Positions 17,132-28,267 of a stretch of 64,000 bases of DNA are shown piece after piece. The position numbers and the translations under genes are program-made. The notes under the pieces were generated by a model. That model was given only the letters and a program-made list of their open reading frames with translations, did not search any database and was not told where the DNA came from. Origin of the DNA: Inquilinus limosus DSM 16000 (lineage in GTDB: Bacteria; Pseudomonadota; Alphaproteobacteria; DSM-16000; Inquilinaceae); assembly GCF_000423185.1 (NCBI RefSeq), contig NZ_AUHM01000013.1, positions 124,001 through 188,000 of the forward strand, in the 5' to 3' direction. How positions within the stretch are numbered: position 1 is the stretch's first letter; each line of letters opens with the position of its first letter.

Positions 17132-17160
17132 TTGACAGGCGTAAGGCGCGACCCGATGAT
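17132..17160 (+). promoter_or_regulatory. Promoter of the thiBPQ operon
   Basis: TTGACA at 17132-17137, a 17-bp spacer and GATGAT at 17155-17160 form a good sigma-70-type promoter. Predicted transcription would start about at 17167, exactly where the TPP aptamer begins. An inverted repeat GCCTGTC / GACAGGC (17119-17140) overlaps the -35 box. Confidence 0.6.
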
Positions 17161-17165
17161 GCGCG

Positions 17166-17261
17166 CGTCTTGCCGGGGTGCCCGAGCGGGGGCTGAGAGG
17201 CGCGCCAGCGCCAACCCGACGAACCTGATCCGGGTCATGCCGGCGGAGGGAGGACGAGACG
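17166..17261 (+). promoter_or_regulatory. TPP riboswitch (THI element)
   Basis: The THI-box core is present: GGGGTGCC, then GGGGCTGAGAGG, ACCC, and GAACCTGATCCGGGTCATGCC (read as two overlapping pieces), GGCGGAGGGAGG. The closing stem P1 can be formed by CGTCT at 17166 and AGACG at 17257. It binds thiamine pyrophosphate and should repress the thiamine importer thiBPQ. The aptamer is about 60 nt upstream of thiB. Confidence 0.95.
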
Positions 17262-17280
17262 ACGCCTCAGGCATCGACAG

Positions 17281-17316
17281 TTTCCCTTTCCGCCCGACAT
17301 TGCCCCGCGGAGGAAA
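17281..17316 (+). promoter_or_regulatory. Likely SD-sequestering hairpin of the TPP riboswitch
   Basis: TTTCC (17281-17285) plus TCCGC (17289-17293) are complementary to GCGGAGGAAA (17307-17316), which is the thiB ribosome-binding site. Ten base pairs with a 3-nt bulge would hide it, consistent with translational control by the TPP riboswitch. No T-run terminator is seen. Confidence 0.5.
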
Positions 17317-17320
17317 CGAG

Positions 17321-18322
17321 ATGCGCCTGATTGCCGCCGTCCTGCTGACGGCCCTGAGCTCCGCCGTCGCCGGGCCGGCTGCGGCCGAGCCCCCGGTGCT
17401 CAAGGTCTACACCTACGAATCCTTCACCGCCGAGTGGGGGCCGGGCCCGCAGGTGAAGAAGGCGTTCGAGGCCGAATGTGGCTGCACGCTGGAGTTCACC
17501 TCGGTCGAGGACGGCGTCGCCCTGCTGTCGCGGCTGAAGCTGGAGGGCAAGTCCAGCCAGGCGGACGTGGTGCTGGGCTTCGACACCAACCTGACCGCCG
17601 AGGCGACGGCGACCGGGCTGTTCGCGCCGCACGGCATGAAGCTGGAAGGCCTGTCGCTGCCCGTCGCCTGGACCGACCCGGTCTTCGTTCCCTATGACTG
17701 GAGCTACTTCGCCTTTGTCTACGACAAGACCAAGGTGCCGAACCCGCCGCAGAGCCTGCACGACCTGGTCGAGAACAGCGACCTCGAGCTGACCATCCAG
17801 GACCCGCGCACCAGCACGCCGGGCCTCGGCCTGCTGCTCTGGGTGAAGCAGGTGTACGGCGACAAGGCGCCGGAGGCCTGGGCCAGGCTGAAGCCGCGCA
17901 TCCTGACCGTCACCCCGGGCTGGAGCGAGAGCTACGGCCTGTTCCGCAAGGGCGAGGTGCCGATGACCTTCAGCTACCTGACCTCGCCGCCCTACCACGT
18001 GATCGCGGAGAACGACAGCAATGTCGGCGCCGCGGTGTTCAGCGAGGGCAACTACCTGCAGGTGGAGGTCGCGGCCAAGCTGGCGTCGTCCAGGCATCCC
18101 GAGCTTGCCGACAGGTTCCTGGCTTTCATGCTGAGCCCGGCCTTCCAGGATCTGCTGCCGACGACGCAGTGGATGTTTCCGGCGGTGACGCCGAAAGCCG
18201 GCCTGCCCGATGCCTACAAGGCGCTGCCGACCCCGGTAAAGGCGCTGCTCTATGCACCTGAGGAGGTCGCCGCCAACCGCGCCGCCTGGATCGCCGAATG
18301 GCTGCAGGCGACCAGTCGTTGA
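17321..18322 (+). CDS. thiB: Thiamine ABC importer, substrate-binding protein
   Basis: A 333-residue periplasmic binding protein. The start at 17321 has GCGGAGGAAACGAG before it and gives the signal peptide MRLIAAVLLTALSSAVAGPAAA. The mature protein matches ThiB (KVYTYESFTAEWGPGP, ADVVLGFDTNL, PYDWSYFAFVYD, DPRTSTPGLGLLLWVKQVYG). It captures thiamine, TMP and TPP in the periplasm. The upstream TPP riboswitch supports the assignment. It overlaps thiP, and a 15-bp-stem hairpin lies 5 nt past its stop. Confidence 0.95.
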   Translation: MRLIAAVLLTALSSAVAGPAAAEPPVLKVYTYESFTAEWGPGPQVKKAFEAECGCTLEFTSVEDGVALLSRLKLEGKSSQADVVLGFDTNLTAEATATGLFAPHGMKLEGLSLPVAWTDPVFVPYDWSYFAFVYDKTKVPNPPQSLHDLVENSDLELTIQDPRTSTPGLGLLLWVKQVYGDKAPEAWARLKPRILTVTPGWSESYGLFRKGEVPMTFSYLTSPPYHVIAENDSNVGAAVFSEGNYLQVEVAAKLASSRHPELADRFLAFMLSPAFQDLLPTTQWMFPAVTPKAGLPDAYKALPTPVKALLYAPEEVAANRAAWIAEWLQATSR

Positions 18323-19956
18323 GCGATCGTCGATTGGGTTCGTCACGGCGAACCCAATCGACGGCGCACCGGATCGCCTCCCTCCCCGGCCTCCTGGCCC
18401 TCCTCGGCATCGCGGCGCTGATCGGCACCGCGGCGACGGGTCTTGTCCGCGCCGCGTCGGAGTTTGATCTGCTGGCGGTCTGGGCCGATCCGTATCTCTG
18501 GTCGGTGCTGCGCTTCACCGCGCTGCAGGCCGGGCTGTCGGCGCTGATCAGCGTCGCCGTCGCCATCCCGGTCGCCCGCGCCCTGTCGCGTCGCCGCTTC
18601 CGCGGCCGGACGCTGCTGCTGCGCCTGTTCGGCCTGCCGATGATCGTGCCCGCGGTGGCCGGCGCCTTCGGCATCCTCACCGTGTTCGGCCGTTCCGGCT
18701 TGCTGGCCGATCTGTTCGCGACGCTGGGGCTGACCATCCGGCCGAACATCTACGGCCTGACCGGCATTCTGCTGGCCCATGTCTTCTTCAACATGCCCTT
18801 CGCCGTGCGCGTGCTGCTCTCGGCCTGGGGCACGATCCCGGCCGAGAGCTGGCGCCTGGCGTCGATGCTGGGGCTGCACGGCGCCGACCTGTTCCGGCTG
18901 GTCGAATGGCCGATGCTGCGGCGCCAGCTTCCCGGCTTGGCGGCACTCGTCTTCCTGCTCTGCTTCACCAGCTTCGCCGTGGTGCTGACGCTCGGCGGCG
19001 GCCCGGCCTCGGCGACGATCGAGATCGCGATCTACCAGGCGCTGCGCTTCGACTTCGACCCCGGCCGCGCCGTCGCCCTGTCGCTGCTGCAGATCGGCCT
19101 CTGCGCGCTGCTGGTGCTGGCGGCGATGCGTCTGACCGGCCGGGTTGCCGACGAAGGCGGCGTCGGGCGCCCGGTGCTGCGCGGCGACGGCCAGACCCCT
19201 GTCGCCCGCGCGATCGACGCCGCCGTGCTGATCCTGGCCGCCGGCTTCGTGCTGCTGCCGCTGGCCGCCATCCTGGTCGAAGGGCTGGCCGGGATCGGCA
19301 AGCCGATCCTGTCCAGCGCCGCCCTGTGGCGCGCCGCCGGGCGCAGCCTGGCCGTCGCCCTCGGCGCCGCCACGCTGGCCCTGGTGCTGGGCTGGGCGTT
19401 GGCGCACAGCATCGCCGCGCTGCGCATCGGCCGGCGTCGCCGCCGGCTGGCGCGGATCTTCGAGCTGAGCGGGACGGTGGTGCTGGTGGTGCCGCCGCTG
19501 GCGCTCGGCGCCGGCCTGTTCGTCATGCTGCTCGGCACCGCCGATCTGCGGCGCTGGGCGCTGCCGGTCATCGCCGCGACCAACGCGCTGATGGCCCTGC
19601 CCTTCGTGCTGCGCCTGCTGGTCGGCGCCGCCGAACTGGCGCAGCACCGGCATGGAAGGCTGGCCGACAGCCTGGGCCTGTCCGGCTGGGCCCGGCTCAA
19701 GCTGGTGGAATGGCCGCTGCTGCGCCGGCCGGCCGGCTTCGCTATGGCGATCGCCGCGGGCCTCGCCTTCGGCGATCTCGGCGCCGCCGCGCTGTTCGGC
19801 GGCGACGGCAACGAGACCCTGCCTGTGCTGGTGGCGCAGTTGCTCGGCGCCTACCGGCTGCAGGAGGCGTCGACCGTGGTGCTGCTGCTGGTGCTGATGG
19901 GCCTGGCCCTGTTCGGCCTGATCGAGAGGATCTTCGGTGGCCAGGAACGCAATTGA
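18298..19956 (+). CDS. thiP: Thiamine ABC importer, fused two-domain permease
   Basis: A protein of up to 552 residues with two homologous permease domains (about twelve helices in total) and two EAA-type loops (around SWRLASMLGLHGADLFRLVEWP and ADSLGLSGWARLKLVEWP). This is typical ThiP. The start is uncertain: ATG at 18298, or TTG at 18319 overlapping the thiB stop. A perfect hairpin (18328-18363) encodes the residues just before the first helix. It forms the inner-membrane channel with ThiB and ThiQ. Confidence 0.92.
   Translation: MAAGDQSLSDRRLGSSRRTQSTAHRIASLPGLLALLGIAALIGTAATGLVRAASEFDLLAVWADPYLWSVLRFTALQAGLSALISVAVAIPVARALSRRRFRGRTLLLRLFGLPMIVPAVAGAFGILTVFGRSGLLADLFATLGLTIRPNIYGLTGILLAHVFFNMPFAVRVLLSAWGTIPAESWRLASMLGLHGADLFRLVEWPMLRRQLPGLAALVFLLCFTSFAVVLTLGGGPASATIEIAIYQALRFDFDPGRAVALSLLQIGLCALLVLAAMRLTGRVADEGGVGRPVLRGDGQTPVARAIDAAVLILAAGFVLLPLAAILVEGLAGIGKPILSSAALWRAAGRSLAVALGAATLALVLGWALAHSIAALRIGRRRRRLARIFELSGTVVLVVPPLALGAGLFVMLLGTADLRRWALPVIAATNALMALPFVLRLLVGAAELAQHRHGRLADSLGLSGWARLKLVEWPLLRRPAGFAMAIAAGLAFGDLGAAALFGGDGNETLPVLVAQLLGAYRLQEASTVVLLLVLMGLALFGLIERIFGGQERN
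18328..18363. repeat. Perfect 15-bp inverted repeat at the thiB/thiP junction
   Basis: CGTCGATTGGGTTCG (18328-18342), a 6-nt loop TCACGG, then CGAACCCAATCGACG (18349-18363). It begins 5 nt after the thiB stop codon and lies within the 5' end of the thiP frame. A hairpin of this strength should block exonucleases from the thiB message or lower thiP translation. Confidence 0.85.
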
Positions 19957-20662
19957 AATCGAGGGTCTGACCTATCGCTACGAGGCGATGGAGATGCGCT
20001 TCGACCTGGCGGTCGAGGCCGGCACCTTCGTCGTGCTGTTCGGGCCGAGCGGCGCCGGCAAGAGCACGCTGCTGAACCTGATCGCCGGGTTCGAGGCGCC
20101 ACTGTCCGGCACCTTGCGCCTGCTCGGCCGCGACGTGCTGGGCCTGCCGCCGGCGGCCCGGCCGGTCACCACCTTGTTCCAGGACCATAATCTGTTCCCG
20201 CACCTCTCTGCGGCGAAGAATGTGGCTCTGGGCTTGCATCCGGGCAGGCTGACCTCGGCCGAGGCGGCGCAGGTGGCGGAGGCGCTGGCCCATGTCGATC
20301 TGGAAGGGCTGGAATCGCGCCGCCCGGCGGAGCTGTCCGGCGGCGAGCGCCAGCGCGTCGCCTTGGCCCGCAGCCTGGTACGCGACCGCCCGATCCTGCT
20401 GCTGGACGAGCCTTTCGCCGCGCTGGGCCCGGCGCAGCGGCGCGAGATGGTGGGGCTGGTCGACCGGCTGCGGCGCGAGCGCGGCCTGACCGTGCTGATG
20501 GTCAGCCACCAGCTCGACGCCCTGCCCGGCATCGAGGCGCAGGCCGCCTTCGTCGAGGACGGCCGCATCGCCGCCACCGGCCCGGCGACCGAGCTGCTGA
20601 CCCGCCCCCCGCTGCCGGAGATCGCCGACTATCTCGGCTACGTGGGGCCGGCGGGCGATTGA
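19937..20662 (+). CDS. thiQ: Thiamine ABC importer, ATP-binding protein
   Basis: A 241-residue ABC ATPase with a GTG start overlapping thiP by 20 bp. Walker A is GPSGAGKST, the Q-loop lies in LFQDHNLF, the ABC signature is LSGGERQR, Walker B is ILLLDEPFAALG, and the switch His lies in MVSHQLDA. It drives the ThiBPQ importer. The stop is 2 bp from the stop of the convergent antiporter gene. Confidence 0.95.
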   Translation: MARNAIEIEGLTYRYEAMEMRFDLAVEAGTFVVLFGPSGAGKSTLLNLIAGFEAPLSGTLRLLGRDVLGLPPAARPVTTLFQDHNLFPHLSAAKNVALGLHPGRLTSAEAAQVAEALAHVDLEGLESRRPAELSGGERQRVALARSLVRDRPILLLDEPFAALGPAQRREMVGLVDRLRRERGLTVLMVSHQLDALPGIEAQAAFVEDGRIAATGPATELLTRPPLPEIADYLGYVGPAGD

Positions 20663-20663
20663 C

Positions 20664-22112
20664 TCACGGCCCCGCGTAGAACACCAGCGACACCAGCACG
20701 AACAGCGGCAGCAGGATGCCGCAGGACCAAGCCATGTAGCCGAAGAAGCTGGGCATCTGCACGCCGCGCTCCTGCGCGATCGAGCGAACCATGAAGTTCG
20801 GCGCGTTGCCGATATAGGTGTTGGCGCCCATGAACACGGCGCCGGCGGAGATGGCGCCGAGCGTTGCCGCCCACGGCCCCATCAGGTGCTGCGGATCGGC
20901 CCCGGCCATGTTGAAGAAGACGAGATAGGTCGGCGCGTTGTCGAGGAAGCTGGACAGGGCGCCGGTCAGCCAGAAATAGGCTAGGTTGTTCGGGTCGCCG
21001 GTGCCGCCGACGAGGTCGACCAGGTCGGCCAGCGCCCCGTCGCGGCCGGCGCGCAGGATCGCGATCGCCGGGACGATGGTAACGAAGATCGCGGCGAATA
21101 GCTTGCCGACCTCGATGATCGGAAACCAGTTGAAGTCGTTGAGCCGCCGGCTCTCCTTCGAGGTCAGCACCCAGGACAGGCCGATGATGGCGAGCAGCAG
21201 CAGGTCGCGGACCAGGTTCTGCAGCTCCACCGGCACGTGATAGACGGTCAGCGCCACGCCCGGCCGCCACACGCCGCTCAGCAGAACGGCACCGACGACG
21301 CCGACCAGGAGCAGCAGATTGATCCCGCCCTCGAGGGCGAGCGGCACCCGCGGCTCCGGCGGCACCTCGCGCAGCTGTCCCTCGCGCCGGAACAGCACGG
21401 TGTCGATGGCGAAGTAGAGCGCCAGCAGGATCACCGAGCAGAACAGCATCGGCGCCAGCAGATGCGCGGTCGGCCAGAAGAACGACACGCCCTGCAGGAA
21501 GCCGAGGAACAGCGGCGGGTCGCCCAGCGGCGTCAGGGCGCCGCCGATATTGCCGACCAGGAAGATGAAGAACACCACGGTGTGGACGCGGAAGCGCCGG
21601 TTCTCGTTGGCGCGCAGCAGCGGCCGGATCAGCAGCATGCAGGCGCCGGTCGTGCCCATCCAGCTGGCGATCGCGGTGCCGATGAAAAGGATGCCGAGAT
21701 TGACAACGGGCGTGCCGACCAGCGTGCCCTTGATCCGCACCCCGCCGGCGACGACGAACAGCGCCGCCAGCAGGATGATGAAGGGCAGATATTCGGTCAG
21801 GGCGACGGCCACCACCTCGAACAGCGCCAGATCCGCGCCGTGGACGGCGGCGAAGGGCAGCAGGAAGGCCAGGCCCCAGAAGGCGGCGATCTTGCCGAAA
21901 TGCCGGTGCCAGAAATGTGGCCGGATCAGCGGGAACAGCGCGATCGACAGCAGGATGCCGATGAAGGGGATGATCCAGGCGAGGCCGAGCTCCGACCCGT
22001 CCAGATGCGGCGCCCCGTCGGAGGCCGCCCGGGCCGGTGCGATCGACATGAGCATCGCGGTCCCCGCCGCGATGCTTCCCAGGCAGCGGCGGGCATGTCG
22101 GAGCACCGGCAT
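20664..22112 (-). CDS. Sodium:proton antiporter / ion-transporter-superfamily membrane protein
   Basis: A 482-residue membrane protein from the ATG at 22112 (AAGAAGGG lies 6 bp before it; an ATG at 22118 is an alternative). A cleavable signal peptide (MPVLRHARRCLGSIAAGTAMLMSIAPARAAS in overlapping pieces) precedes about 11-12 helices. Motifs such as VGNIGGALTPLGDPPLF and LDNAPTYLVFFN mark the NhaD/ArsB/CitM ion-transporter superfamily, close to proteins annotated as sodium:proton antiporters. The transported ion cannot be told from sequence alone. It is convergent with thiQ and divergent from coxG. Confidence 0.78.
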   Translation of the reverse strand: MPVLRHARRCLGSIAAGTAMLMSIAPARAASDGAPHLDGSELGLAWIIPFIGILLSIALFPLIRPHFWHRHFGKIAAFWGLAFLLPFAAVHGADLALFEVVAVALTEYLPFIILLAALFVVAGGVRIKGTLVGTPVVNLGILFIGTAIASWMGTTGACMLLIRPLLRANENRRFRVHTVVFFIFLVGNIGGALTPLGDPPLFLGFLQGVSFFWPTAHLLAPMLFCSVILLALYFAIDTVLFRREGQLREVPPEPRVPLALEGGINLLLLVGVVGAVLLSGVWRPGVALTVYHVPVELQNLVRDLLLLAIIGLSWVLTSKESRRLNDFNWFPIIEVGKLFAAIFVTIVPAIAILRAGRDGALADLVDLVGGTGDPNNLAYFWLTGALSSFLDNAPTYLVFFNMAGADPQHLMGPWAATLGAISAGAVFMGANTYIGNAPNFMVRSIAQERGVQMPSFFGYMAWSCGILLPLFVLVSLVFYAGP

Positions 22113-22299
22113 GAACATCCCTTCTTGCTTCGTGATTTCGGCGGCCGGAGTATGGCGGCGAAGGCCGGTGCAGCCAACCTTTTCCGGCCGCGATCGAGAC
22201 GCTTCGGCCGGCACGCCCAAGGTAGGGTTGTCGCGCCCGGTGGCCCGCACTAGCTTCGACAGGACGGAGCCGACCGGCTCGAGACGAGGGAATCACGCC

Positions 22300-23073
22300 A
22301 TGGAAATGACGGGCGAGCATCGGATCGCGGCGCCGCGGTCGGTGGTCTGGGAAGGACTGAACGACCCCGAGGTGCTGCGCCGGTCGATTCCCGGCTGCGA
22401 CAGCCTGGAGAAGACCTCGCCGACCGAGATGGCGGCGACCGTCACCGCCAAGGTCGGGCCGGTCAAGGCCACCTTCGCCGGCCAGGTCACCCTGTCCAAC
22501 CTGAACCCGCCCGAGAGCTACACCATCTCCGGCGAGGGCAAAGGCGGCGCCGCCGGCTTCGCCAAGGGCGGCGCCGACGTGAAGCTGGTCGAGGACGGCG
22601 ACGGCACCCTGCTGCAATACACGGTGAAGGCCAATATCGGCGGCAAGCTGGCCCAGCTCGGCGCCCGGCTGATCGACGGCACCGCCAAGAAGATGGCCGA
22701 CGACTTCTTCACCCGTTTCGCCGCCGAGATGGCGCAGCGCGCCGGAACCCCGACGCCCGCCCCCGCCGCGGAACCCCCGCCGGCCGAGCCGGCGCCCGAG
22801 ATCCCGGTGCCGATCCCGGTCCCGACCGAGGAGACCATGACCCCGCCGAGTCCGGCCGAGGCGCCGAGCTTCGGCACCGCCGAGCCGGTGCCTGCGCCGC
22901 AGCCGGTGCCCGCCGCAGAGCCGACGCCGAAACCCGAGCCTGCCGCTGCCCAGCCGCCCCGCCCGGCGACGCCTTCCCCGCCCGCCGAGGAGCGGCGTGG
23001 CGGGCTGCCTCCGGCGGTCTGGATCACCGCCCTGGTCGTGATCGTGCTGGTGCTGCTGTATCTCTATTTGTAA
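22300..23073 (+). CDS. coxG: CoxG-like SRPBCC protein with Pro-rich linker and C-terminal membrane anchor
   Basis: A 257-residue protein. Residues 1-145 match the carbon monoxide dehydrogenase subunit G family ([52 protein letters not shown]). Residues 148-235 are a Pro/Ala/Glu-rich spacer and the last 20 residues are a hydrophobic anchor ([17 protein letters not shown]). In Oligotropha the CoxG homologue recruits CO dehydrogenase to the cytoplasmic membrane; the same tethering role is likely here. It stands 147 bp upstream of coxS. Confidence 0.88.
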   Translation: MEMTGEHRIAAPRSVVWEGLNDPEVLRRSIPGCDSLEKTSPTEMAATVTAKVGPVKATFAGQVTLSNLNPPESYTISGEGKGGAAGFAKGGADVKLVEDGDGTLLQYTVKANIGGKLAQLGARLIDGTAKKMADDFFTRFAAEMAQRAGTPTPAPAAEPPPAEPAPEIPVPIPVPTEETMTPPSPAEAPSFGTAEPVPAPQPVPAAEPTPKPEPAAAQPPRPATPSPPAEERRGGLPPAVWITALVVIVLVLLYLYL

Positions 23074-23100
23074 CGCAGGCGGAACCGACCTTCGGCCCGC

Positions 23101-23154
23101 TTGACCGATCGTCGGACGAAACCTTAGCCTTCCTTCCGGGTGGCCCGATCGGGC
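23101..23154 (+). promoter_or_regulatory. Candidate promoter and 12-bp palindrome before coxS
   Basis: TTGACC at 23101 could be a -35 box, with a weak TAGCCT about 18 bp on. Twelve bases further is a perfect palindrome GCCCGATCGGGC (23143-23154) flanked by GGTG / ACC. This suggests an independent start for coxSLM under a repressor or activator. Consensus reading only. Confidence 0.33.
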
Positions 23155-23220
23155 ACCGCAAGCGGCGTGCAACAGCCGCAGCCGGTGCCCGGCGGCCTGA
23201 CGCCAGCTTGGGAGGAATGA

Positions 23221-23712
<492 letters not shown>

Positions 23713-23725
23713 GGGGGGCACGGTC

Positions 23726-26095
<2,370 letters not shown>

Positions 26096-26105
26096 GGAGA
26101 CCACG

Positions 26106-26903
26106 ATGTACGCGTTCAACTATCACAAGGCGTCCTCCGCGGCCGACGCGGTGGCCAAGCTGACCGCCGCCGCGGACGGCAAGTTCCTGGCCGGCGGCAT
26201 GACCCTGATCCCGACGCTGAAGCAGCGCCTGGCCTCGCCCTCCGACGTCGTCGACCTCGGCGGCGCGGCGGAGCTGAAGGGGATCAAGGAGGAGAGTGGC
26301 GGCCTGACCATCGGCGCGATGACCACCCACGCCGATGTCGCCGCCTCCGACGTCGTGAAGCGGGTGATCCCCGCCCTCGCCGCCCTGGCCGGCGACATCG
26401 GCGACGCCCAGGTGCGCAATCGCGGCACCCTCGGCGGCTCGGTCGCCAACAACGATCCCAGCGCCGACTACCCGGCGGCGGTGCTGGCGCTCGGGGCGAC
26501 GGTGCGCACGACCAAGCGCGAGATCGCGGCCGACGACTTCTTCCAGGGCCTGTTCACCACGGCGCTGGAGGAGGACGAGCTGATCACCGCGGTCCACTTC
26601 CCGAAGCCGGAAAAGGCGACCTACGTCAAGTTCGACAACCCAGCCAGCCGCTACGCCATGGTCGGGGTGTTCGTGACCAGGACCGCCGGCGGCATCCGCC
26701 TCGCCGTCACCGGCGCCGGGTCGGACGGCGTGTTCCGCTGGGCCGAGGCCGAGCAGGCGCTGGCCGGCAATTTCTCGGCCGCAGCGCTGGACGGGCTGTC
26801 GGTCGATCCCGCCGGCATGAATGGCGACATCCATGGCTCGGCCGAATATCGGGCTCATCTGGTCAAGGTGATGGCCAAGCGCGCGGTCCAGGCCGCCGGC
26901 TGA
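26106..26903 (+). CDS. coxM: Molybdenum hydroxylase FAD subunit (CoxM-like)
   Basis: A 265-residue FAD-binding subunit. The FAD motifs are AGGMTLIPTLKQR near residue 35 and GTLGGSVANNDPSADYPA near residue 110. It completes the S-L-M trimer and hands electrons to an acceptor, probably quinone. It starts 10 bp after coxL with a GAGGAGACC ribosome site. A strong terminator follows. Confidence 0.95.
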   Translation: MYAFNYHKASSAADAVAKLTAAADGKFLAGGMTLIPTLKQRLASPSDVVDLGGAAELKGIKEESGGLTIGAMTTHADVAASDVVKRVIPALAALAGDIGDAQVRNRGTLGGSVANNDPSADYPAAVLALGATVRTTKREIAADDFFQGLFTTALEEDELITAVHFPKPEKATYVKFDNPASRYAMVGVFVTRTAGGIRLAVTGAGSDGVFRWAEAEQALAGNFSAAALDGLSVDPAGMNGDIHGSAEYRAHLVKVMAKRAVQAAG

Positions 26904-26921
26904 GTCCTCTTTGAGCCATCG

Positions 26922-26954
26922 AACGGCCCTCCGGGACCATCCCGGCGGGCCGTT
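26922..26954. terminator. Bidirectional terminator between coxM and the thaumatin-like gene
   Basis: AACGGCCC...CCGGG, loop ACCAT, CCCGG...GGGCCGTT forms a 13-bp stem with a single mismatch. It is followed by TTTCG on the plus strand (T-run partly shared with the stem). It lies between two convergent genes, 18 bp after coxM and 4 bp before the other stop. Confidence 0.8.
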
Positions 26955-26957
26955 TCG

Positions 26958-28166
26958 CTAGCTGGCGCTGGGGCAGCGACACATCGTCGGATCGGCGCCG
27001 CAGGCCGCTTCCGTGGTCGGGCAGGCGACGCCGCCCGGGCAGATGTCGCCGAGCTGCGGGTTGCAGAAGGTTGCCGGCTGGCGCTGCGGCGGCAGCTCCG
27101 GACCCGTGCCCGAGGGGCAGAACACCATCTCGTACTGCACCGTCGCCGCGCAGTTCACCGCACCGACGCCATCGTCATAGGCGTAGGCGTAGGAATTGCA
27201 GACCTCGTGGACGGTGTTCACGTAGTTGGTCTTCGGCGCCACCGCCGGGATCGGCGTGCCACCGATGGTCTTGCCGGTCGAGCTGCATTGCTGTGGCGAC
27301 ACCGACCAGGGCTCGCCGGCCGCGGTGGGGCAGCAATAGAGCTGGGCCTGGTCGGACTCCGGCGTCAGGTTCCCGAACTGCTCGCTGCGGCCCAGCCACT
27401 GACCACTGGTCAACAGCGTGCACGGGCTGAAGCAGCCGACCACCTTGGACGTGTCGGTGTAGGCGCCATAGGCGAGCGACAGGTCGGATACGGCGATGCC
27501 GTTGATCTCCGGATAGGTGCCCGCCGAGGACAGGTCTTCGCCCGTCGGGCATTGCCCAACATCGAGGCCGCTGCAGTCGATCTTCGTCACCGGCTTGCCG
27601 CCCTGGTCGGTGCAGCTGCCGTTCGGATCGTTCTTGACCAGGACCGTGTAGGCGAAGGTGTAGCCGTCGACCGCCGAGGCGTCCCAGGAGGTCGTGGCCG
27701 GCAGCGGCTGCTGGTTCGACGGGTTCAGCGCGCACTGGCTAGAATCATCCAGCTGGCACCCCCATGTGGCCTCGAACTTGCTGTCGATCGGCGAGTCGTA
27801 GACCGTCTGCGTGGTCTGGTCGCCGCCGCTGACCGCGTTCGACACCCCCACGCTCTCGCCGATGCCGCAGTTCCACCCCTTGCTGTCGCAGGCCGCCTTG
27901 GCCCAGAACCGGGTGGAGGCCAGCCCGGCCTCGGGAATCGAGTAATCGTAGGATGCTCCTTGAGCGATCGGCACCACCACCGGGTCGTTCGTCCGATGGG
28001 CGTCATCCTGCTGGATCCAGATCGGATAGGGGCACTGGTTGGTCACTCGTAGGAGGCTCGTCTGCGTCTGCGCCAAGGCGCCGTCGGCGACCAGCAGCAA
28101 GGTCGCGAGGATCGCGGTCCCGCGGCGGATGCGCGCTGCGGGGAAGGCCGGGAATTCGGTCGTCAT
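26958..28166 (-). CDS. Secreted thaumatin-like protein
   Basis: A 402-residue exported protein; signal peptide about residues 1-32 ending GALAQ. Thaumatin (PR-5) signatures are readable in order: VTNQCPYPIWI near residue 45, STRFWAKAACDSKGWNC (84-100), DASAVDGYTFAYTV (162-175, the VDGY core strand), and close to the end VCNSYAYAYDD...C...YEMVFCP (322-351), as in plant TLPs. About 22 cysteines suit a disulfide-rich extracellular fold. The Cys-rich tail (368-398) and the central insert exceed the usual 200-230 residue length. Such proteins are common in plants and fungi but uncommon in bacteria. A glucan-binding or antifungal role is inference only. Confidence 0.8.
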   Translation of the reverse strand: MTTEFPAFPAARIRRGTAILATLLLVADGALAQTQTSLLRVTNQCPYPIWIQQDDAHRTNDPVVVPIAQGASYDYSIPEAGLASTRFWAKAACDSKGWNCGIGESVGVSNAVSGGDQTTQTVYDSPIDSKFEATWGCQLDDSSQCALNPSNQQPLPATTSWDASAVDGYTFAYTVLVKNDPNGSCTDQGGKPVTKIDCSGLDVGQCPTGEDLSSAGTYPEINGIAVSDLSLAYGAYTDTSKVVGCFSPCTLLTSGQWLGRSEQFGNLTPESDQAQLYCCPTAAGEPWSVSPQQCSSTGKTIGGTPIPAVAPKTNYVNTVHEVCNSYAYAYDDGVGAVNCAATVQYEMVFCPSGTGPELPPQRQPATFCNPQLGDICPGGVACPTTEAACGADPTMCRCPSAS

Positions 28167-28267
28167 GGTCCATGCCCCTGCTGTTCTCTGGCCACAGGCT
28201 CACCGGACAGGGACGTGCGCCGAGACCAGGTGTGAACCCGGCCGGACGGCCTCTTCCCGAAACGGCG

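Noticed and set aside
17020-17403. 127-codon minus-strand frame over the riboswitch
   Set aside because: It is antisense to the TPP aptamer and the thiB signal peptide, and has no recognisable domain.
22184-22211. CCGGCCG / CGGCCGG inverted repeat upstream of coxG
   Set aside because: Only 7 bp of pure G/C with a 14-nt gap; such matches are expected often at this GC content.
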